Assembly (NCBI RefSeq): GCF_000247475.1
Contig: NZ_AHZC01000386.1
Coordinates: 42,723 to 106,722 of the forward strand
DNA: 64,000 nucleotides
Source of the DNA: Rhizobium sp. PDO1-076
GTDB taxonomy: Bacteria; Pseudomonadota; Alphaproteobacteria; Rhizobiales; Rhizobiaceae
Direction of reading: 5' to 3'
In this document: in pieces, positions 29,957 to 39,852 of the stretch
Layout: the number at the start of each line of letters is the position of its first letter
How positions within the stretch are numbered: the first letter of the stretch is position 1
Notes under the pieces: generated by a model
Databases searched by the model: none
What the model was told of the DNA's origin: nothing
Seen by the model: the letters and a program-made list of their open reading frames with translations, nothing else
Position numbers and translations under genes: made by a program

Positions 29957-30715
29957 ATGTTCTCCCTGTTCAAAAAGCCCGCCGCCACACGCACGTCCAG
30001 TATAGCGCTGGACAGGACGCTGGCTGTCGATGGCCGTGAACTGCCTCTGACGATCCGCAGGAACATCCGGGCAACACGCATCACGCTGCGCATCGAGCCC
30101 GGCGGCCGTGCATTGAAGATGACCATTCCTCATGGTCTCAAGGAGCGCGACATCGACGACTTCCTCGATCGCCATCAGGGCTGGCTCCGGACCCGGCTTG
30201 CGCGGCAGTCGGTTGGCGGTGCGATTGAGGATGGTGGCGAGATCACGCTGCGCGGCATCAAGCACCGCATTGTCCACTCCGGACAGATGCGCGGACTGAC
30301 CCAGTCGATCGACAGCGAAATCGGCCATATCCTCAGCGTCAGTGGTCTCGAGGATCATCTGCCCCGCCGTATCTGCGATTTTCTGAAGAAGGAAGCGCGT
30401 CGGGACCTGGAGCGTTTGGCCGAGCAACACGCCCGGTCGGTCGGCAAACCGATCAGGAGCCTCAGCTTGAAGGATACGCGCAGCCGATGGGGATCCTGTT
30501 CCTGGGATGGCAAGCTGAGTTTCTCCTGGCGGATCGTCATGGCGCCACCGCCGGTGATCGATTATCTCGCCGCCCATGAGGTCGCCCATCTGTGTGAAAT
30601 GAACCACGGTCCGGCATTCTGGTCGCTTTGCAGGGAACTCTGCCCACACATGGATGAATCCAAGGCATGGTTGAAGCGCCATGGCTCTGCGCTTCATGCG
30701 ATCGACTTCGGCTGA
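29957..30715 (+). CDS. YgjP/DUF45-family zinc metalloprotease
   Basis: A 252-residue SprT/M48-like protein of the YgjP (DUF45) family. The zinc site HEVAH is at residues 207-211 with the third histidine in MNH at 217. RSRWGSCSWDGKLSFSWR (around 175-192) is the family signature preceding it. No signal peptide or membrane span is visible, so it is probably cytoplasmic. Substrates of bacterial YgjP proteins are unknown. Confidence 0.88.
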   Translation: MFSLFKKPAATRTSSIALDRTLAVDGRELPLTIRRNIRATRITLRIEPGGRALKMTIPHGLKERDIDDFLDRHQGWLRTRLARQSVGGAIEDGGEITLRGIKHRIVHSGQMRGLTQSIDSEIGHILSVSGLEDHLPRRICDFLKKEARRDLERLAEQHARSVGKPIRSLSLKDTRSRWGSCSWDGKLSFSWRIVMAPPPVIDYLAAHEVAHLCEMNHGPAFWSLCRELCPHMDESKAWLKRHGSALHAIDFG

Positions 30716-30787
30716 TCGGCCTCTGACCGTTCAGCATAGGTCGCAATTTGGCTCGACTCTTTTGTGATTTCGTGCGACTTCGCTGCC

Positions 30788-31462
30788 ATGAGACCCGATA
30801 TCAAGATCTGCGGATTGAAGACGCCGGAGGCTGTCGATCGCGCTGTTGAGCGCGGGGCGACCCATATCGGCTTCATATTTTTTGCCAAGAGCCCGCGCAA
30901 CATCGAGCCGGACATTGCAGGCACCCTTGCGGACCGCGTCCGCGGCCGTGCCAAGATCGTTGCTGTTACGGTCGATGCCGATGCTGACGACCTCGATGAG
31001 ATCATCGCGCTGCTGCGTCCCGATATCCTGCAATTTCATGGACATGAAAGCCCGGAGCGGCTTTTGACGGTCAAGGCGATGACCGGTTTGCCGATCATGA
31101 AGGCATTTTCGATCCGTGAGCCAGATGATCTCAAGCGCATCGAACCCTATATAGGTATTGCCGACCGTTTTCTCTTCGATGCGAAGCCGCCGGTCGGCTC
31201 GGATCTGCCCGGCGGAAACGGCGTCACATTTGATTGGCGACTGTTGCGCTCGCTTGACGAAAGTGTGAATTACATGCTTTCCGGTGGGCTCAATAAGGAC
31301 AACATAGCGGACGCCCTGCGCGAAACGGGCGCTCGTGGGATTGATGTTTCCTCTGGCGTCGAAAGCGCGCCCGGGGTCAAGGATCTGCAGATGATGGACG
31401 AGTTTTTTGCGGCGGTCGCTGAGGCTTCGCGCCGCGTACCGGTATCAGGGAGTGTCAAGTGA
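30788..31462 (+). CDS. trpF: phosphoribosylanthranilate isomerase
   Basis: A 224-residue TIM-barrel enzyme for the third step of tryptophan synthesis. The N-terminal [10 protein letters not shown] carries the catalytic cysteine, [11 protein letters not shown] lies in the middle, and [11 protein letters not shown] and [16 protein letters not shown] form the phosphate-binding end. ATG at 30788 matches relatives; an in-frame GTG eight codons earlier is possible, and neither has a clear ribosome site. The stop overlaps the trpB start as GTGA, opening a trpF-trpB-trpA-accD-folC cluster. Confidence 0.95.
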   Translation: MRPDIKICGLKTPEAVDRAVERGATHIGFIFFAKSPRNIEPDIAGTLADRVRGRAKIVAVTVDADADDLDEIIALLRPDILQFHGHESPERLLTVKAMTGLPIMKAFSIREPDDLKRIEPYIGIADRFLFDAKPPVGSDLPGGNGVTFDWRLLRSLDESVNYMLSGGLNKDNIADALRETGARGIDVSSGVESAPGVKDLQMMDEFFAAVAEASRRVPVSGSVK

Positions 31463-32679
31463 ACGAAACACCCAAACCCAATTCCTTCCGGGAAGGTCCG
31501 GACGAGGACGGCCGCTTCGGCATCTTCGGTGGCCGCTTCGTTGCCGAAACGCTGATGCCACTGATCCTCGACCTTCAGGCCGAGTGGGAAAAGGCAAAGA
31601 CCGATCCGGAATTCCAGGCGGAACTGGCGCATCTGAATACCCATTATACTGGCCGGCCGAGCCCGCTTTATTTCGCCGAGCGCCTGACGGAAGAACTGGG
31701 CGGCGCAAAGATCTATTTCAAGCGCGACGAGCTGAACCACACCGGTTCGCACAAGATCAACAATTGCCTCGGTCAGATCCTGCTTGCCAAGCGCATGGGC
31801 AAGACCCGCATCATCGCCGAGACCGGTGCCGGCCAGCATGGCGTGGCGTCGGCAACGGTCGCGGCCCGCTTCGGCATTCCCTGCGTCGTCTACATGGGCG
31901 CGACCGATGTCGAGCGTCAGGCACCGAACGTTTTCCGCATGAAGCTGCTCGGCGCCGAAGTGAAGCCGGTAACGGCCGGACACGGAACGCTGAAGGACGC
32001 CATGAACGAGGCGCTGCGTGACTGGGTCACCAATGTCGATGACACCTACTACATGATCGGTACGGCAGCCGGCCCGCATCCCTATCCGGAAATGGTCCGC
32101 GACTTCCAGTCGGTCATCGGCCGTGAGACCCGCGAGCAAATGATGGCCGCCGAAGGCCGTCTTCCCGACATGCTGATTGCCGCTGTCGGTGGCGGTTCGA
32201 ACGCGATCGGTCTTTTCCATCCGTTCCTGGATGACGACAGTGTCCGCATTGTTGGTGTCGAAGCAGGTGGCAAGGGACTTGAGGGCGAAGAACATTGCGC
32301 CTCTCTGACCGCCGGTTCGCCCGGCGTCCTGCATGGCAACCGCACCTACTTGCTGCAGGACGGCGATGGCCAGATCAAGGAAGGTCACTCGATCTCCGCC
32401 GGTCTCGACTATCCGGGCATCGGCCCAGAGCATTCCTGGCTGAAGGACATGGGCCGCGTTGAATACGTGCCGATCAAGGACGACGAGGCGCTTGCCGCCT
32501 TCCAGATGCTGACTCGCACCGAAGGCATCATTCCGGCGCTCGAGCCAAGCCACGCGCTCGCCGAAGTCATCAAGCGCGCGCCGACGATGGACAAGGACCA
32601 GATCATTGTCATGAATCTCTGCGGTCGCGGCGACAAGGACATCTTCACCGTCGGCAAGATTCTCGGAATGGGGCTCTGA
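31459..32679 (+). CDS. trpB: tryptophan synthase beta subunit
   Basis: A 406-residue PLP enzyme that joins indole and serine to give tryptophan. The PLP lysine is in [10 protein letters not shown] at about residue 99, and the glycine-rich phosphate site GGGSNAIG follows. The GTG start at 31459 has GGGAG seven bases upstream and overlaps trpF by four bases. TrpA follows after two bases. Confidence 0.97.
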   Translation: MNETPKPNSFREGPDEDGRFGIFGGRFVAETLMPLILDLQAEWEKAKTDPEFQAELAHLNTHYTGRPSPLYFAERLTEELGGAKIYFKRDELNHTGSHKINNCLGQILLAKRMGKTRIIAETGAGQHGVASATVAARFGIPCVVYMGATDVERQAPNVFRMKLLGAEVKPVTAGHGTLKDAMNEALRDWVTNVDDTYYMIGTAAGPHPYPEMVRDFQSVIGRETREQMMAAEGRLPDMLIAAVGGGSNAIGLFHPFLDDDSVRIVGVEAGGKGLEGEEHCASLTAGSPGVLHGNRTYLLQDGDGQIKEGHSISAGLDYPGIGPEHSWLKDMGRVEYVPIKDDEALAAFQMLTRTEGIIPALEPSHALAEVIKRAPTMDKDQIIVMNLCGRGDKDIFTVGKILGMGL

Positions 32680-32681
32680 TC

Positions 32682-33521
32682 ATGACTGCACGTATGGATA
32701 AACGCTTCGCCGATCTGAAGGCCGAAGGCCGCCCCGCCCTGGTGACCTATTTCATGGCTGGCGATCCGGACTACGCAACATCGCTGGCGATCATGAAGGC
32801 GCTGCCGGAAGCTGGTGCCGACGTGATCGAACTTGGCATGCCTTTCTCCGATCCGATGGCCGATGGTCCTGCGATCCAGATGGCGGGACAGCGCGCCCTG
32901 AAGTCAGGCCAGACCCTGTTGAAGACGCTCGAACTCGCGCGCGAATTCCGCAAGACCGATCAGTCTACGCCGATCGTGCTGATGGGCTACTACAATCCGA
33001 TCTATGTCTTCGGCGTCGAGCATTTCCTTGATGTTGCGATCGAAGTCGGCATCGATGGCCTGATCGTTGTCGATCTGCCGCCGGAAATGGATGACGAGCT
33101 TTGCATTCCCGCCCGCCGCCGCGACATCAATTTTATCCGTCTGGCCACGCCGACAACGGACGACAAGCGCTTGCCGACCGTGCTGCAGAACACGTCCGGC
33201 TTTGTCTATTACGTGTCGATGAACGGCATCACAGGGTCGTCGATGCTTGATCCTTCGCGCGTTTCCGGTGCCGTCCAGCGCATCAAGGCCCACACGGATC
33301 TGCCGATCTGCGTCGGCTTCGGCGTCAAGACCGCCGAGCATGCCCGCCTGATTGGTGCCAATGCAGACGGCGTTGTCGTCGGCACGGCCATCGTCAATCA
33401 GGTCGCCAACAATCTGACAGCTGACGGGAAAGCCACGGCGGATACGGTTCAGGCCGTCGTCACCCTGGTTCGCGGCCTTGCAAGCGGTGTGCGCAGTGCA
33501 CGCCTTGCTGCTGCCGAATAA
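32682..33521 (+). CDS. trpA: tryptophan synthase alpha subunit
   Basis: A 279-residue TIM barrel that cleaves indole-glycerol phosphate and channels indole to TrpB. The catalytic glutamate (ELGMPFSDP, residue 50) and aspartate (ADGP, residue 61) are present, along with GYYNPI and the phosphate site [11 protein letters not shown]. It begins two bases after trpB and is followed 38 bases later by accD. Confidence 0.97.
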   Translation: MTARMDKRFADLKAEGRPALVTYFMAGDPDYATSLAIMKALPEAGADVIELGMPFSDPMADGPAIQMAGQRALKSGQTLLKTLELAREFRKTDQSTPIVLMGYYNPIYVFGVEHFLDVAIEVGIDGLIVVDLPPEMDDELCIPARRRDINFIRLATPTTDDKRLPTVLQNTSGFVYYVSMNGITGSSMLDPSRVSGAVQRIKAHTDLPICVGFGVKTAEHARLIGANADGVVVGTAIVNQVANNLTADGKATADTVQAVVTLVRGLASGVRSARLAAAE

Positions 33522-33559
33522 TTTTCCGATAGAGGCTGTAAACGTCAGGAGTATACCGC

Positions 33560-34465
33560 GTGAACTGGATCACCAATTACGTGCGCCCGCGCATCAATTC
33601 CATGCTGGGTCGCCGGGAAGTGCCGGAAAACCTCTGGATCAAGTGCCCTGAAACGGGCGAAATGGTCTTCCACAAGGACCTCGAAGAGAACAAGTGGGTC
33701 ATTCCAGCATCCGGCTATCATATGAAGATGCCAGCCAAGGCGCGCCTGATCGACTTGTTCGACAACGGCCAGTATGAAGCCTTGCAGCAGCCGAAGGTGG
33801 CGCAGGACCCGTTGAAGTTCCGCGACTCGAAGAAATACACCGACCGCCTGAAGGACAGCCGTCTGAAGACCGAACAGGAAGACACCATCCTCGCCGGCGT
33901 CGGCACCGTGCAGGGGCTCAAACTTGTAGCGGTAGTTCACGAGTTCAACTTTATGGGCGGTTCGCTCGGCATTGCCGCCGGCGAGGCGATCGTGAAGGCT
34001 TTCGAGCGCGCGCTGAAGGAAAAGTGCCCCTTGGTGATGTTCCCCGCATCGGGCGGCGCACGCATGCAGGAAGGCATCCTGTCTCTGATGCAGTTGCCGC
34101 GCACGACGGTTGCGGTCGACATGCTGAAGGAAGCGGGCCTTCCTTACATCGTGGTTCTGACCAACCCAACCACGGGCGGCGTGACGGCGTCCTACGCAAT
34201 GCTGGGCGATCTGCACATTGCCGAGCCGGGCGCTGAAATCTGCTTCGCTGGCAAACGCGTCATCGAGCAGACCATCCGCGAAAAGCTGCCGGAAGGTTTC
34301 CAGACATCGGAATACCTTCTGGAGCATGGCATGGTTGACATGGTGGTCAAGCGCCACGAGATTCCCGATCTTCTGGCCCGCGTTTTGAAGATCATGACCA
34401 AGCGCCCGGCCAACGATGTGGTTTCGAACGGCGCCATAGCACTCCCGACAAAGGCATCGGCCTGA
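33560..34465 (+). CDS. accD: acetyl-CoA carboxylase carboxyltransferase beta subunit
   Basis: A 301-residue carboxyltransferase subunit that makes malonyl-CoA for fatty-acid synthesis together with AccA. The crotonase-like core has [11 protein letters not shown] and [13 protein letters not shown]. The N-terminal zinc ribbon seen in E. coli is degenerate: only Cys29 remains, while the other three ligand positions read Thr32, Ile48 and Ser51. GTG start at 33560 has AGGAG eight bases upstream. The trpA-accD-folC order is typical of Alphaproteobacteria. Confidence 0.95.
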   Translation: MNWITNYVRPRINSMLGRREVPENLWIKCPETGEMVFHKDLEENKWVIPASGYHMKMPAKARLIDLFDNGQYEALQQPKVAQDPLKFRDSKKYTDRLKDSRLKTEQEDTILAGVGTVQGLKLVAVVHEFNFMGGSLGIAAGEAIVKAFERALKEKCPLVMFPASGGARMQEGILSLMQLPRTTVAVDMLKEAGLPYIVVLTNPTTGGVTASYAMLGDLHIAEPGAEICFAGKRVIEQTIREKLPEGFQTSEYLLEHGMVDMVVKRHEIPDLLARVLKIMTKRPANDVVSNGAIALPTKASA

Positions 34466-34502
34466 CACTTCGTATTTGGCCGATGGCAGTGGAACGACCG
34501 TG

Positions 34503-35843
34503 ATGACAGTGCCTACCTTGAGTCTGGCCGATGCCGAGATCGAAAAGCTCATGGGGCTGCACCCCAAGGGCTACGATCTCTCCCTCGACCGCATTCGCCG
34601 CCTGCTCGATCTTTTGGGCAATCCCGAAAGGCGTCTGCCGCCGGTCATTCATGTCGCCGGCACCAACGGCAAGGGCTCGGCCACGGCCTTTTGCCGGGCA
34701 CTGCTCGAAGCCCAGGGGCTTTCGGTCCATGTCCATACCTCGCCGCACCTTGTCCGCTGGCATGAACGCTACCGCATCGGCGTGAAGGGCGGCCCGGGCC
34801 AGATCGTTGATGACGCGCTCTTTGCCGATGCGCTGCGCCGGGTTGCCGACGCCAATGACGGCCAGTCGATTACCGTCTTCGAAATCCTGACGGCAGTGAC
34901 GTTCCTGTTGTTTTCCGAGCAACCGGCCGACGTTGCCGTCATCGAAGTTGGCCTCGGTGGTCGGTTCGATGCCACCAATGTCGTTGAAAAACCCGCGGTC
35001 TCGATCATCCAGCCGATTTCCCTCGATCACCAGGCCTATCTCGGCGATCGGGTCGAGTTGATTGCCGCTGAGAAGGCCGGGATCATGAAACGTGGCGTTC
35101 CGGTGGTCATTGGCCATCAGGAATTCGAGGGTGCCCGTGACGTGTTGATCGGCACTGCCGAACGGCTGGGCTGTCCGCTGTCCGTCTTCAGCCAGGATTT
35201 CCTCGCCTATGAGGAATTCGGCCGATTGGTCTATCAGGACGAGTTTTGCCTGATGGACCTGCCGCTTCCGCGCCTTCCCGGGCGCCATCAAATCGGCAAT
35301 GCCGCAACGGCTATCCGCGCAGTCAAGGCGGCTGGCTTTGCGGTCAACGAGATGGTTGCCGAGAAGGCCATGCTGTCGGTCGAATGGCCCGGTCGTCTGC
35401 AACGACTGACCGAAGGGCATCTGGTCGATCGTGCACCGGCGGGTGCCGAGATCTGGCTCGATGGCGGCCATAATCCGGGTGCTGGCGAAGTGATTGCCGA
35501 AGCCATGGCGGCGATGGACGAGCGCAAGGCGCGCCCGCTGCATCTGGTTGTCGGCATGATCAACACAAAGGATCCGATCGGCTACTTCCGCGCATTCACC
35601 GGTATTGCCCATGCGGTGTACACCGTACCAATCGAAGGCTCCGACGTCGGTCTCGATCCCGTCGCGCTGGCGCAATCGGCAGCGGATGCCGGATTGACCG
35701 CTTTGCCGATGGGGTCGCTGGGCGAGGCGCTGAATGCGATTGCAGAACGAACAGCGGGCGGACCGCCGCCGCGTATCATGATCGGTGGATCGCTCTATCT
35801 TGCCGGCAATGTTCTGGCCCAGAACGGCACCATTCCGACATGA
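34503..35843 (+). CDS. folC: bifunctional folylpolyglutamate/dihydrofolate synthase
   Basis: A 446-residue Mur-ligase-like ATPase that adds glutamate to dihydropteroate and folates. The P-loop HVAGTNGKGS is near residue 62, with HTSPHLVRWHERYRI, VGLGGRFDATN and WLDGGHNPGAG in order. ATG at 34503 (MTVPTLSL) is preferred to an in-frame TTG nine codons upstream. It ends the trp-accD cluster and is followed by a two-way terminator. Confidence 0.95.
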   Translation: MTVPTLSLADAEIEKLMGLHPKGYDLSLDRIRRLLDLLGNPERRLPPVIHVAGTNGKGSATAFCRALLEAQGLSVHVHTSPHLVRWHERYRIGVKGGPGQIVDDALFADALRRVADANDGQSITVFEILTAVTFLLFSEQPADVAVIEVGLGGRFDATNVVEKPAVSIIQPISLDHQAYLGDRVELIAAEKAGIMKRGVPVVIGHQEFEGARDVLIGTAERLGCPLSVFSQDFLAYEEFGRLVYQDEFCLMDLPLPRLPGRHQIGNAATAIRAVKAAGFAVNEMVAEKAMLSVEWPGRLQRLTEGHLVDRAPAGAEIWLDGGHNPGAGEVIAEAMAAMDERKARPLHLVVGMINTKDPIGYFRAFTGIAHAVYTVPIEGSDVGLDPVALAQSAADAGLTALPMGSLGEALNAIAERTAGGPPPRIMIGGSLYLAGNVLAQNGTIPT

Positions 35844-35844
35844 A

Positions 35845-35869
35845 AAAAGCCCGGAAATTCCGGGCTTTT
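35845..35869. terminator. bidirectional terminator between folC and trxA
   Basis: AAAAGCCCGG (35845-35854) pairs perfectly with CCGGGCTTTT (35860-35869) across a five-base loop. It suits both converging transcripts. Confidence 0.9.
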
Positions 35870-35894
35870 GAATTCTCCAAGCGTTCGCAGGGCC

Positions 35895-36215
35895 TCAGGC
35901 GGCGCTGGAGATCCAGCTCGACAGGGCAGTCTTGGGCGCAGCGCCGACCTTGATGTCGGCCACTTCGCCACCCTTGAAGACAGCAAGAGTCGGGATCGAG
36001 CGAACGCCGAACTGGGCAGCCAGTTCCGGGTTTTCGTCGATATTAAGCTTGACGATCTTCACCTTGCCGGCAAGCTCGTTGGAGATTTCCTCCAGGCTCG
36101 GCGCGATCATCTTGCACGGGCCGCACCATTCGGCCCAGAAATCAACCACGACCGGCTCGACGGCGTTGAGAACTTCGGCCTGGAAATTGGACTTGTCGAC
36201 TTTTACAGTAGCCAT
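35895..36215 (-). CDS. trxA: thioredoxin
   Basis: A 106-residue classical thioredoxin with the redox site WCGPC (Cys31, Cys34), the conserved cis-proline loop SIPT and the terminal helix. It reduces disulfides of cytoplasmic proteins. ATG at 36215 follows AAGGAG. It lies 73 bases downstream of addA on the same strand and may have its own promoter as well as read-through from the upstream cluster. Confidence 0.97.
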   Translation of the reverse strand: MATVKVDKSNFQAEVLNAVEPVVVDFWAEWCGPCKMIAPSLEEISNELAGKVKIVKLNIDENPELAAQFGVRSIPTLAVFKGGEVADIKVGAAPKTALSSWISSAA

Positions 36216-36288
36216 CGGGCTCTCCTTATAGATATCGAATTGACTAGATATGTGATGCCGCGTCGCGGTAATTTCAATATGCGGTATC

Positions 36289-39200
36289 TCATGATGTTTC
36301 GAGGTCGGCAAGAGAGGCGCGCATCACGTCTTCCGGAAGGTCCAGCACTGTCCCCGTTTCCGTGTAGATCAGCAGGCATTCGATCGGCTTCGTCGGATAA
36401 AGCGGCTTGAGGATCTCCCGGTAAATCGCCAGCTGTGCCCGATGGGAAAGAGGTACATCCCGCACATGATGAGGCGGGTTGCGATTGGTCTTGTAGTCGA
36501 CAAGCAGAACCCGGTCGTCCAGCACGGCCATCCGGTCGATGCGGCCGGAGACCGCGCGAGGTTCGCCTTTTAGCATGAGCGTGCCCATCACAGACACTTC
36601 CGGCTGGCTCGCACTCGAAAACAGAGGCGCAAGGCCAGGTGCGTCCAGCACGGACATCACCGTATCAACGAGGCTTTCCCGTTCCGGTCGGGGCCAAAAA
36701 CGAGCGGCACGGTCGGCATAGCGCTGCGCGGCCTGCAATCGCTCAGAGGCTGGAATGGCGGGGAGTGTCTGCAGCATGCGGTGAACCAGCCGGCCGCGCT
36801 GCAGCGAAAGGTCGGCCTTCTTTTCTTCGGTGAACAGCGCCGAGGCGGTCAGAATCTCGTCGGTATCGTCGAGAACGATGCTGCCGACGCCTGATGGGCT
36901 GAGCGGTCGCGGAAGACTGACAGGCGGAGGCAGTGGCCGCGACAGCGCCACTGGCAAATGCAGGTCGACATCGTCTACGGCCGCCTCGTCCGAAAGCGGA
37001 AAGACCTTCTGCGAAAGCGGCAGGCGCCATTTGAGACCTGACCATTGCCCGTCTGCGCCTTTGAACTCTGCGGGGCTGCAATGGATTTCGTCACCGGCAA
37101 GCGCATCGGCAATCATTCTGTGCCAGATATCGCCGGGATCCTGAACGCCGCGATAACCACAGATGATCAGCCGGTCAGCCGCTCGCGTCATGGCCACATA
37201 CAGCAGTCGCCGATATTCCTCCTCTGTCTGGCTTCTGCGCAACCGGCTGTCTGCCTCGGTGAGCGAGTTGCCGAGCGCCTTGGTCGGCACCCAGATCGGA
37301 ACAGCCGGTTGCTCCGTGTGTGTTTCAAGCAGACGGAGCTTGGCCAGGTGGTTCGAGTTGAAGGCCTTGGATCCGCCATCGACCAGAAACACCACCGGCG
37401 CCTCAAGCCCTTTCGACGCATGCACGGTCATGATCCTGACTTCGTTGCGTTCCTTGTCTTGCTCGCGCTTGACCTCCGGCGCTTCCATTTCCAGCGTTGA
37501 GATGAAGGATTGCAGGCCGGGCAGCCCGGCGGTTTCGAAGGACAAAGCGAAGGTCAGGAACTCGTCGAGAATGTCGCTGACTTCGGTGCCGAGCCGCCCG
37601 AGATAGACCCGTCTCCCACCATGCATGCCCAAGACCCGGGCATAGAAGTCGTGCACCGAGTGAGTGCGCGAAAGCTCCAGGAAAACCTGCAGTTTCCTCA
37701 AGCTTGCAGCCCAGGGCGATCCGTCCTGCGTTGCAAGATCCTGCAGGCGTGCCCAGAGGCTCTGCTTTTCCGGCCGTTCGGCGGCAAGGTCGAGAAGTTG
37801 CTCTTCGCCATGATTGAACAGCGGGCTTTTCAAGATTGCAGCGAGCGACAGATCGTCAGCCGGCAGAAGCAGGAAGCGGCCCAGTGCCAGCATGTCCTGC
37901 ACGGCAATATGGCTGGTCAGCTTCAATCGGTCGGCACCAGCGACCGGAATGCTGTAGGGACGTTTCAGTGACCGGGTCAATGCATTGACGAAACTGTCGC
38001 GCTTGCGCACAAGGACGAGGATATCGCCCGGCTGGATCAGCCGCTCGCCACCTTTCTCGATGATCGTCTGTTTGCCCACCAGTTCGCTGATCGCATGGGC
38101 AATCCGTCGCGCCAGAATGGCCGAGGGCGCGCTTTCCGGGGTGGCATCGAAGGGCGCGGTCCAGTCCTCGTTTTTGTCGAGCTTTTCCGCTGCGACCATG
38201 TCCCAGAGATCGACTTCGCCCGGGTGGCCGCTACGGCTCGACATATGCACGACGGCATCGCCGCCAGCACTCAGGCCACGCAGGTTCTCGCCGACGGAAA
38301 ATACCTGGTCGACCGCGGACAAGATCGCCGAGGTCGAGCGGAACGAAAGAGGCAGGCGGATTGTATTGAACGTCTGGCCACCATTGTCGACGGCCTGCTG
38401 CGTCTGTTTTGCCTCGACGGAAAACTGTTCCGGACGGGCGCCCTGGAACGAATAGATCGACTGCTTTTCGTCACCCACGGCAAAGAAGGTACGCACGCCC
38501 GGACGGGCGCTGGCACCTGAAAAGAAATCCTCGCGCAGCGACCGGATGACCGACCATTGAACCGGGCTCGTGTCCTGTGCCTCGTCGACGAGGATATGAT
38601 CGATGCCCTGGTCGAGCTTGTAGTGCACCCAGGCGCCGACATCGGAACGCACCAGAAGTTCTGCGCTGCGGGCGATCAGATCCTCAAAGTCGAGCTGAGA
38701 CCGGCGTTTCTTCAGCTCTTCATAGTCTTCGTCCAACCGCACCGCGAGCGTCAGCGCTGCCTTTGTCGCCTCGTACATGCGGAAGATCCGCAGCCGGTCC
38801 CGGCTGGACACCACATGCTCGCGGGCAGCAATGACCGCGTCCCGCAACTCAGGCGCCAGCTTGGTCATCGCGGCAGCGATCAGCGAGCTGTCGGCCTTGG
38901 GGGCTTCCGCCTGTGTCAGGAAGGCACCATCGAGCAGCTTTGCCCGCTCCAAGGGATCGCGTTCGACAAGCACACGCTCCAGCGTTTCGGCAACCGAGCG
39001 AACCTTCTCACCGCCCTTTTCCAGCGCCAGGCGAATATAGTGGGCAAACACCGGGCCAGACAGCCCTGCAAGCGGCCAATAGGCCTCCGCCCGCGATGCT
39101 TCAGTTTCATCGGGACTTATCCCGAAGCGCAGGCGCAATGCCGCGTCAATGCTGCCATGGCGGGCGGATTCGCGACGGAACTGCCGGATGGCATGACGAT

Positions 39201-39852
39201 TGGCGACGATATCGCTGATCAGCGTTTCCAGCCCACTTTCATCCGCTATGCTGAGCACCTGGGAGAAGGCTTCCGCCAGGTCCGCATTGTTTTCGGTCGA
39301 TGTCGCTGTCAGCAGCGAGCGTCGGGCCTCGGCGAGAACCGCAATGGCGGCCCGGTCATCGAGAACGCTGAAATGGCCAGCGACATTGGCCTCCAGCGGA
39401 AACTGGTGCAGCAACGCTTCGCAGAAGGCGTGGATTGTCTGGATTTTCAACCCGCCCGGCGTCTCGAGCGCCTTGGCAAAGAGCTGGCGTGCGGTCGCAA
39501 GCGTCGTGCGGTCCGGTACGCGCTGCTCGATGGCCGTCACGCGTTTGGTCAGTTCGGCGTCATCAAGTATTGCCCATTCGGCCAGCCGGTCGAAGACACG
39601 GTTGGACATTTCCGAAGCTGCCGCCTTTGTATAGGTCAGGCAAAGGATGGAGGAGGGGCGGGCACCGGCCAGCAGAAGGCGAATGACGCGCTGGGTCAGC
39701 ACATGTGTCTTGCCTGAGCCGGCATTGGCCGACACCCAGGCGGACTGGCCGGGATGAGAGGCGCGCGACTGCTCAACCGTCGTCCAGTCGATCCACGCAC
39801 TAGGATCATCGCTGGTGGGCAGGTTTGAGGGCAGGGAAGGGCCGTCACTCAT
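36289..39852 (-). CDS. addA: double-strand-break repair helicase AddA
   Basis: An 1187-residue UvrD-like helicase-nuclease, the motor subunit of AddAB, which resects double-strand ends for RecA. Walker A is [12 protein letters not shown] at about residues 41-52, and [11 protein letters not shown] is motif II. Further helicase motifs ([30 protein letters not shown]) and the C-terminal nuclease signature LLVDYKTNR, near residue 1120, are all present. The start overlaps addB by eight bases. Length fits the alphaproteobacterial AddA type. Confidence 0.96.
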   Translation of the reverse strand: MSDGPSLPSNLPTSDDPSAWIDWTTVEQSRASHPGQSAWVSANAGSGKTHVLTQRVIRLLLAGARPSSILCLTYTKAAASEMSNRVFDRLAEWAILDDAELTKRVTAIEQRVPDRTTLATARQLFAKALETPGGLKIQTIHAFCEALLHQFPLEANVAGHFSVLDDRAAIAVLAEARRSLLTATSTENNADLAEAFSQVLSIADESGLETLISDIVANRHAIRQFRRESARHGSIDAALRLRFGISPDETEASRAEAYWPLAGLSGPVFAHYIRLALEKGGEKVRSVAETLERVLVERDPLERAKLLDGAFLTQAEAPKADSSLIAAAMTKLAPELRDAVIAAREHVVSSRDRLRIFRMYEATKAALTLAVRLDEDYEELKKRRSQLDFEDLIARSAELLVRSDVGAWVHYKLDQGIDHILVDEAQDTSPVQWSVIRSLREDFFSGASARPGVRTFFAVGDEKQSIYSFQGARPEQFSVEAKQTQQAVDNGGQTFNTIRLPLSFRSTSAILSAVDQVFSVGENLRGLSAGGDAVVHMSSRSGHPGEVDLWDMVAAEKLDKNEDWTAPFDATPESAPSAILARRIAHAISELVGKQTIIEKGGERLIQPGDILVLVRKRDSFVNALTRSLKRPYSIPVAGADRLKLTSHIAVQDMLALGRFLLLPADDLSLAAILKSPLFNHGEEQLLDLAAERPEKQSLWARLQDLATQDGSPWAASLRKLQVFLELSRTHSVHDFYARVLGMHGGRRVYLGRLGTEVSDILDEFLTFALSFETAGLPGLQSFISTLEMEAPEVKREQDKERNEVRIMTVHASKGLEAPVVFLVDGGSKAFNSNHLAKLRLLETHTEQPAVPIWVPTKALGNSLTEADSRLRRSQTEEEYRRLLYVAMTRAADRLIICGYRGVQDPGDIWHRMIADALAGDEIHCSPAEFKGADGQWSGLKWRLPLSQKVFPLSDEAAVDDVDLHLPVALSRPLPPPVSLPRPLSPSGVGSIVLDDTDEILTASALFTEEKKADLSLQRGRLVHRMLQTLPAIPASERLQAAQRYADRAARFWPRPERESLVDTVMSVLDAPGLAPLFSSASQPEVSVMGTLMLKGEPRAVSGRIDRMAVLDDRVLLVDYKTNRNPPHHVRDVPLSHRAQLAIYREILKPLYPTKPIECLLIYTETGTVLDLPEDVMRASLADLETS

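Noticed and set aside
38557..39717. A 386-codon open frame opposite addA
   Set aside because: Antisense frame without motifs; addA is unambiguous by its helicase motifs.
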